Source: Nitrospirota bacterium
Lineage (GTDB): Bacteria > Nitrospirota > Thermodesulfovibrionia > Thermodesulfovibrionales > Magnetobacteriaceae
Assembly: GCA_015233485.1 (NCBI GenBank)
Contig: JADFXO010000297.1
Span: 1-5,006, forward strand
DNA length: 5,006 nucleotides
Direction: 5' to 3'
The notes under the pieces were generated by a model. That model was not told where the DNA came from. It did no database searches and worked only from the letters and a program-made list of their open reading frames with translations. Numbering within the stretch: position 1 is the first letter of the stretch; every line of letters starts with the position of its first letter. Below, in pieces: positions 1-3,755 of the stretch. The position numbers were made by a program, and so were the translations under genes.

Positions 1-130
1 ACATATTTCAGTCAGCCTAAAGTAATATTTAAGCCAATTTTTTGCAAAATTGATCCTATGCCTGCTTCCCATGACAAATATTACACCAAACTCACGCTCT
101 CAGATCGTTCATTGAGAATTGCTGCCTGGC

Positions 131-171
131 TTGACAATGTATTGACAATATTTCATGTGTTTTGTTACATT
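131..171 (+). promoter_or_regulatory. Candidate sigma-70-type promoter with a doubled -35 box
   Basis: Two perfect TTGACA hexamers lie at 131-136 and 142-147, inside an 8-bp direct repeat TTGACAAT with an 11-bp period. The second copy has a plausible -10 element, TACATT at 166-171 (4 of 6 consensus bases), after an 18-bp spacer. The first copy has no good -10 at normal spacing. Transcription would start near 178 and give a leader of about 124 bases before the actin-like gene. The one-helical-turn spacing would also suit a regulator bound to one face of the DNA. This is prediction by pattern only. Confidence 0.45.
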
Positions 172-192
172 ACCCAAGTGTATTAGGTTATC

Positions 193-264
193 GCCGGCTG
201 TAATCCGGCATTGTGGTGTAACGGCGTTGTGGTGCAGTGTGCGGTGGAAGTCCGGCATTATGGC
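193..264 (+). repeat. Leader hairpin and three near-identical CGGCATTGTGG motifs
   Basis: GCCGG (193-197) pairs with CCGGC (205-209) across a 7-base loop. CGGCATTGTGGTG (206-218) recurs as CGGCGTTGTGGTG (222-234) with one mismatch and a 16-bp period. TCCGGCATTGTGG (204-216) recurs as TCCGGCATTATGG (251-263), also with one mismatch. The second CCGGC (252-256) could pair with the same GCCGG, so two alternative folds are possible in the mRNA leader. No known riboswitch class was recognised. A regulator site or a degenerate repeat relic are equally possible readings. Confidence 0.5.
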
Positions 265-288
265 AGTGTTGAAATAAAACGGCAATAC

Positions 289-294
289 AGGAGG
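289..294 (+). promoter_or_regulatory. Ribosome binding site of the actin-like gene
   Basis: AGGAGG, a perfect Shine-Dalgarno core, sits 7 bases before the ATG at 302. This fixes the start and confirms that the hydrophilic N-terminal extension of about 30 residues belongs to the protein. Confidence 0.85.
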
Positions 295-301
295 CAATTG
301 T

Positions 302-1375
302 ATGAGTGATAAGAACGAGGACGCAAAGGCGGCGGCAAATCAGAAAGGCGTACAAAACCCTGAGCGCCCTAAAGAGATTGAACACTTCGGCGGTCCGATA
401 GGTCTTGATATCGGTACGACTAATATTGTTTCAGCCCGTGCCAGGGGGACGAACATTCAGATAACTAAACAATTAAACGCTTTTTTTACAGTCCCCGCGT
501 CCAAGATAACCGGTATGACACTGCTCAAAAACGATGTCCTGTATTTTTCGCAAAACGGGAGTTTCTATATAATCGGCAACGCGGCAGATACATTTGCCAA
601 TACATTTAATACCGACACCAGAAGGCCGGTGGAGAGCGGCTTATTAAGCGCAAAAGAGGATGAGGCCTTAAATGTTATTCAGTCGATAATCAAGACGCTC
701 GTCCCGCCGCCAAAGAATCAGGGCGAACTTGTCTGTTACAGTATCCCCGGCGACCCCATAGATACCAAGATATCCGTGCTTCACCATGATACCATACTAA
801 AGCGCACCCTGCAGGACATGGGATACACGGCCATAGCAATAAACGAGGGATTTGCGGTCATCATGTCTGAACTTGCCGACGAGAGTTATACCGGCATAGG
901 GATAAGCATGGGTGGAGGGATGTGCAATGTGTGCTTTTCATATCTGTCCGTACCGGTGTTTTCTTATAGCATTCAAAAGGGCGGAGACTATGTTGACACA
1001 ATGGTAGGGGCGGCCGTCGGTGAGTCGGCCACGAGGATTAAACTTATTAAAGAAAAAGAGCTTAATCTCCTGAAAGAACCTAAAAATAAGGTTGAGACTT
1101 CACTGTCGATATATTATGAAGACCTCCTTGAAAGCCTGATTCTGAGCATTCAGCGCGTTATAACGACTTCGGAGAGTGTACCGAGACTATCGAAACCCAT
1201 ATCGGTTGTCCTAAGCGGCGGCACCGCCATGCCCGCCGGTGTGCGGGAGAAGTTTGAAAAACTGCTGAAGGCAAACCGTTTGCCCCTGCAGTTTTCTTCG
1301 GTGCGAATGGCGGAAGACCCCCTTAACACTACGGCAAAGGGTGCTCTGCAACTGGCCATTGCCGAAGAGAAATAG
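302..1375 (+). CDS. MamK/MreB-like bacterial actin ATPase-fold protein
   Basis: This 357-residue protein belongs to the actin/HSP70 ATPase superfamily. The motif order and spacing resemble MamK most closely: phosphate-1 IGLDIGTTN (33-41), a RRPVESGLL segment (107-115) like the MamK RxPLxxGxL region, connect-1 INEGFAV (180-186), phosphate-2 ISMGGGMCN (201-209), KGGDYVD (226-232), adenosine motif LSGGTAMPAG (304-313) and connect-2 GALQLA (347-352). Length matches MamK and MreB (~350). Such proteins form cytoplasmic filaments that position organelles or cell-wall machinery. Residues 1-30 are a charged, probably disordered extension without the amphipathic membrane helix of some MreBs. The phosphate-2 position that is Asp in MreB and MamK (D161 in MamK) is Ser202 here, and the following Thr is lost, so ATP hydrolysis may be altered. 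The connect-1 Glu (E182) is kept. It lies first in an operon with a PBP 7 bp downstream, which points to a wall-synthesis role rather than magnetosomes. Fold confidence is high. The exact subfamily is uncertain, and FtsA- or PilM-like relatives seem less likely. Confidence 0.8.
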   Translation: MSDKNEDAKAAANQKGVQNPERPKEIEHFGGPIGLDIGTTNIVSARARGTNIQITKQLNAFFTVPASKITGMTLLKNDVLYFSQNGSFYIIGNAADTFANTFNTDTRRPVESGLLSAKEDEALNVIQSIIKTLVPPPKNQGELVCYSIPGDPIDTKISVLHHDTILKRTLQDMGYTAIAINEGFAVIMSELADESYTGIGISMGGGMCNVCFSYLSVPVFSYSIQKGGDYVDTMVGAAVGESATRIKLIKEKELNLLKEPKNKVETSLSIYYEDLLESLILSIQRVITTSESVPRLSKPISVVLSGGTAMPAGVREKFEKLLKANRLPLQFSSVRMAEDPLNTTAKGALQLAIAEEK

Positions 1376-1382
1376 TGCTTGA

Positions 1383-3596
1383 ATGGCCGTTCCCATACTG
1401 GTCTTTTCAGTCGATAAGACACGGGGCAGCTTATTACTAAGGATAATTGAAAACAGCGGGTTCAAGGCAAAGCTGTTCGACAACAGCCATGAACTTGAAT
1501 ATGCGGTAAGGCGGCGCAGGCCGCCTATAATTGTCTTTGACACCAAGCATTATCAATCACGGCAATTCAAGATAATAAGCTCCATCCACAGCAGATTTCC
1601 CGATGCCGAGATTATCTTATTTGCTGACCCATCAGAGATTCCGGCGTTTACAGCCGAGGGTATTAAAAAAGAATGCTGCTTCTCTGACCCCATTAACCCG
1701 GACGATGTTACTCTAAAAATCAGGGAGATATATTTTATAAAAAATAAGGCATTCCTGATGATTAAGACATATTTCTTATTATTATGCAGTTTATTCGAGG
1801 GAACCCGTGACAATCCTTATATCGTTTTCACGAAGAAGATTATTATGGCGGTGGCAATGGCCCTGGCCGTTATGATGGGGATAGCCGGGGGGGGCATTTT
1901 TTACAACATGTCTGACCTGCCAAAAGTACAACTGCTGGAGAGCTATGTCCCCTTTGAATCTTCCTTTTTATATGCCTCCGACGGGGTAGAGTTAGCCGAG
2001 TTTTATTTAGAAAGACGAAAGTTTGTGCCGTTTTATAAGATTCCAAAACACGTCAAAAATGCCTTTATCGCCGTTGAGGACGCGCATTTTTATGAGCACC
2101 ACGGGATAGATTTCTTTAGGACTTGCGCGGCTTTTATAAGTAATATTAGGTCAGGCGGCGCTGTCCAGGGCGGCAGCACCATAACGCAGCAACTTGCCAA
2201 GATGCTTTTTCTTACTCCTGAGAAAAGTCTTTCGAGAAAGATAAAAGAGGCCGCCATATCGATGCAGATAGAAGGCCGGTATAAGAAAGACGAAATCATG
2301 GGGTTTTACCTTAATCAGGCATATTTTGGCGCGCGCGCCTATGGGATAGAGGCCGCGGCGCAGACATATTTCGGAAAGAAAACCGAGGACCTGAGCGTAA
2401 CTGAGGCCGCCATGCTTGCGGCGCTGCCTAAGGCGCCGTCAGAGTATTCGCCGTTTAAAAACCCGCAGAAGGCCTTAGCCAGGAGGAATCTTGCCCTCAA
2501 GTCGATGCTTGACAGGGGATTTATTGACGCGGAAGTCTATGCGAACGATATCAAGGAGCCGGTACCTGAATATATCAGCAGGAAAAAATACGCCGCCCCA
2601 TATTTTGTCGAATATATTCGCAATGTGATGGAACAAAAATTCGGCGACAGGCTCTACACTGCCGGCCTTAAGATATACACTACGCTTGATCTCAAGTTGC
2701 AGAAAAAGGCGGAACAAGCAGTGGCAAGCGGGTCAGCGGCGCTGTCCAGGGCCGGAATGCCGGGCGTTGAGGTCGCCCTCATAGCCGTCGATTTGAATAC
2801 AGGGGCTATCAGGGCAATGGTTGGAGGAACTAACTTCCAAAAATCACAGTTTAACAGGGCAACTCAGGCAATGAGACAGACAGGGTCAGTCTTTAAGCCC
2901 ATTGTCTACCTGACGGCCTTTAAAAATGGCTATTCTGCCGACAGTACAGTCAATGACGCGGAAGTGACTTACTCATCGAAAGATGGGGGGCAGCAGTGGA
3001 CCCCGCACAACTATTCAAGAAGATTCTACGGGAGGGTAACACTGAGGACGGCTCTTTCGCACTCTTTGAACGCGGCTACCGTGGCCCTGGCAGATGCAAT
3101 CGGTATGGATAAGGTAATTGCAACCGCCCGCTTAATTGGCGTAACGAGCAATATATATCCACATCTGCCCGCCGCCATAGGGGTCTCCGAAATGACGCTC
3201 ATAGAATTGACATACGCATATACGACCTTTGCAAACGGCAGGAGGTTTGACCCGATGGTTTACGAAAAAATAACCGACAGATATAATATAAAAGTCGAAG
3301 ACAACGCCCCTAAAGGTGTACAGGCCATAGACCCGGCCAATGTCGCAAAGATGCGTGACGTACTCAACGCGGTAGTCACCGAGGGCACATCAATTGCGGC
3401 ACAGTCTCTGAACAGGCCGGTATATGGCAAGACCGGCACAACGGACGAGTACAAAGACGCGTGGTTTATAGGATTCGATGATAAACTGGCCGTAGGCGTG
3501 TGGGTCGGCAGGGACAACAACCGCCCCATAGGCGATGATATGTCCGGGGCTCACGCCGCCCTTCCCATATGGATTAATTTTATGAAGGAAGAGTAA
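1383..3596 (+). CDS. Bifunctional class A penicillin-binding protein with N-terminal receiver-like domain
   Basis: This 737-residue protein is a peptidoglycan glycosyltransferase/DD-transpeptidase that polymerises lipid II and cross-links peptides outside the inner membrane. Residues ~4-118 have receiver-like beta/alpha alternation with Asp53 at the end of strand 3 (IIVFDT). Residues 120-138 form a hydrophobic juxtamembrane helix and ~153-174 the membrane anchor. GT51 domain (~190-365): EDAHFYEHHG with catalytic E232, GGSTITQQLAK (263-273), RKIKEA with second Glu E289, and YLNQAYFG (309-316). Transpeptidase (~462-720): nucleophile S502 in SVFK, SLN (561-563), KTGT (683-686). All core catalytic residues are present, so it looks active. 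The linker between the two domains is short (~365-460), with no room for the large extra domain of E. coli PBP1A, and the protein stops soon after the KTGT strands. Class A PBPs normally start just before the anchor, so the N-terminal domain is an addition. The ATG follows the actin-like stop by 7 bp with only a weak Shine-Dalgarno, suggesting translational coupling. PBP identity is very secure; the receiver assignment rests on topology. No gene symbol is given because ponA/mrcA would imply orthology not shown here. Confidence 0.95.
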   Translation: MAVPILVFSVDKTRGSLLLRIIENSGFKAKLFDNSHELEYAVRRRRPPIIVFDTKHYQSRQFKIISSIHSRFPDAEIILFADPSEIPAFTAEGIKKECCFSDPINPDDVTLKIREIYFIKNKAFLMIKTYFLLLCSLFEGTRDNPYIVFTKKIIMAVAMALAVMMGIAGGGIFYNMSDLPKVQLLESYVPFESSFLYASDGVELAEFYLERRKFVPFYKIPKHVKNAFIAVEDAHFYEHHGIDFFRTCAAFISNIRSGGAVQGGSTITQQLAKMLFLTPEKSLSRKIKEAAISMQIEGRYKKDEIMGFYLNQAYFGARAYGIEAAAQTYFGKKTEDLSVTEAAMLAALPKAPSEYSPFKNPQKALARRNLALKSMLDRGFIDAEVYANDIKEPVPEYISRKKYAAPYFVEYIRNVMEQKFGDRLYTAGLKIYTTLDLKLQKKAEQAVASGSAALSRAGMPGVEVALIAVDLNTGAIRAMVGGTNFQKSQFNRATQAMRQTGSVFKPIVYLTAFKNGYSADSTVNDAEVTYSSKDGGQQWTPHNYSRRFYGRVTLRTALSHSLNAATVALADAIGMDKVIATARLIGVTSNIYPHLPAAIGVSEMTLIELTYAYTTFANGRRFDPMVYEKITDRYNIKVEDNAPKGVQAIDPANVAKMRDVLNAVVTEGTSIAAQSLNRPVYGKTGTTDEYKDAWFIGFDDKLAVGVWVGRDNNRPIGDDMSGAHAALPIWINFMKEE
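1887..1902 (+). repeat. G8 and T6 homopolymer tracts inside the PBP membrane-anchor codons
   Basis: Eight consecutive G (1887-1894) are followed by CA and six T (1897-1902). They encode Gly169-Phe173 at the outer end of the membrane anchor, just before the catalytic domains. A one-base slip here would separate the receiver-like domain and anchor from both enzyme domains. The frame is intact in this copy. Confidence 0.7.
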
Positions 3597-3645
3597 TACC
3601 AAAATGCGAAGTGACAGGGGTTAATTTAATCAACATTAAAAATAA

Positions 3646-3675
3646 TTGTAAAATAGAATAGGCATTATATATACT
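3646..3675 (+). promoter_or_regulatory. Candidate promoter of the GH18 gene
   Basis: TTGTAA (3646-3651) is followed after 18 bp by TATACT (3670-3675), a good -10 hexamer. An overlapping TATATA at 3668-3673 gives a 16-bp spacer. The surrounding DNA is strongly AT-rich and the gap to the PBP gene is 159 bp, so separate transcription of the GH18 gene is reasonable. The -35 match is only 4 of 6 bases. An AT-only inverted repeat (TTTAAT 3625-3630, ATTAAA 3635-3640) lies just upstream. It does not resemble an intrinsic terminator for the PBP operon. Confidence 0.4.
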
Positions 3676-3691
3676 ACAATATTACAACTTA

Positions 3692-3726
3692 GCAACCGGC
3701 GCATCAGACGGCGTGGCTATGGTTGC
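3692..3726 (+). other. Potential 5'-UTR hairpin upstream of the GH18 ribosome site
   Basis: GCAACC (3692-3697) is the exact reverse complement of GGTTGC (3721-3726), enclosing 23 bases that include a possible CCG/CGG inner pairing. It lies between the candidate promoter and the ribosome site at 3743, so it would be in the mRNA leader. The surrounding bases recall cyclic-di-GMP riboswitch fragments only loosely, and the conserved core (GAAA tetraloop and receptor) is not visible. No class is assigned. Confidence 0.35.
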
Positions 3727-3742
3727 GGTTCAGTAAAAAGAG

Positions 3743-3747
3743 GGAGG
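3743..3747 (+). promoter_or_regulatory. Ribosome binding site of the GH18 gene
   Basis: GGAGG, within AGGGAGGAT, lies 8 bases before the ATG at 3756. It supports that start, which also gives a complete signal peptide. Confidence 0.8.
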
Positions 3748-3755
3748 ATTCAATC

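Larger units (their letters stand above)
1..301. other. Non-coding 5' region and leader of the actin/PBP operon
   Basis: No believable gene is seen here on either strand. Short minus-strand frames exist but have no good ribosome site and no recognisable protein. The first ~120 bases are AT-rich and contain a perfect 7-bp inverted repeat, CAATTTT (35-41) and AAAATTG (46-52), around a 4-base loop. It has no GC stem or following T-run, so it is more likely incidental or a protein site than a terminator. From about 130 onward the region holds a candidate promoter, then a GC-richer, repeat-bearing leader of roughly 125 bases, and finally the ribosome site of the actin-like gene. Confidence 0.6.

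Noticed and set aside
35..52. A perfect inverted repeat CAATTTT/AAAATTG that could be read as a terminator of an upstream gene.
   Set aside because: The stem is almost wholly A/T, has no following T-tract on the + strand, and no upstream coding end is visible in the first bases.
109..385. Two overlapping minus-strand frames of 62 and 65 codons upstream of the actin-like gene.
   Set aside because: No recognisable protein features, no good ribosome site, and the second runs antisense into the actin-like start. The plus-strand promoter and RBS explain this region better.
302..1375. Calling the actin-like gene mamK and inferring magnetosomes.
   Set aside because: No other magnetosome gene is in the window, the phosphate-2 loop is unlike MamK, and the partner is a cell-wall synthase.
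2328..2339. A 12-bp GC-only palindrome GGCGCGCGCGCC.
   Set aside because: It encodes the conserved GT51 segment Gly-Ala-Arg-Ala (316-319) and is explained by coding; a structural role of the DNA is speculation.
3625..3640. TTTAAT/ATTAAA inverted repeat after the PBP gene as an intrinsic terminator.
   Set aside because: Six A/T pairs only and no U-run; too weak to call.
3692..3740. A cyclic-di-GMP riboswitch before the GH18 gene.
   Set aside because: Only loose similarity; the GAAA tetraloop and its receptor are not present, so it was left as an unassigned hairpin.
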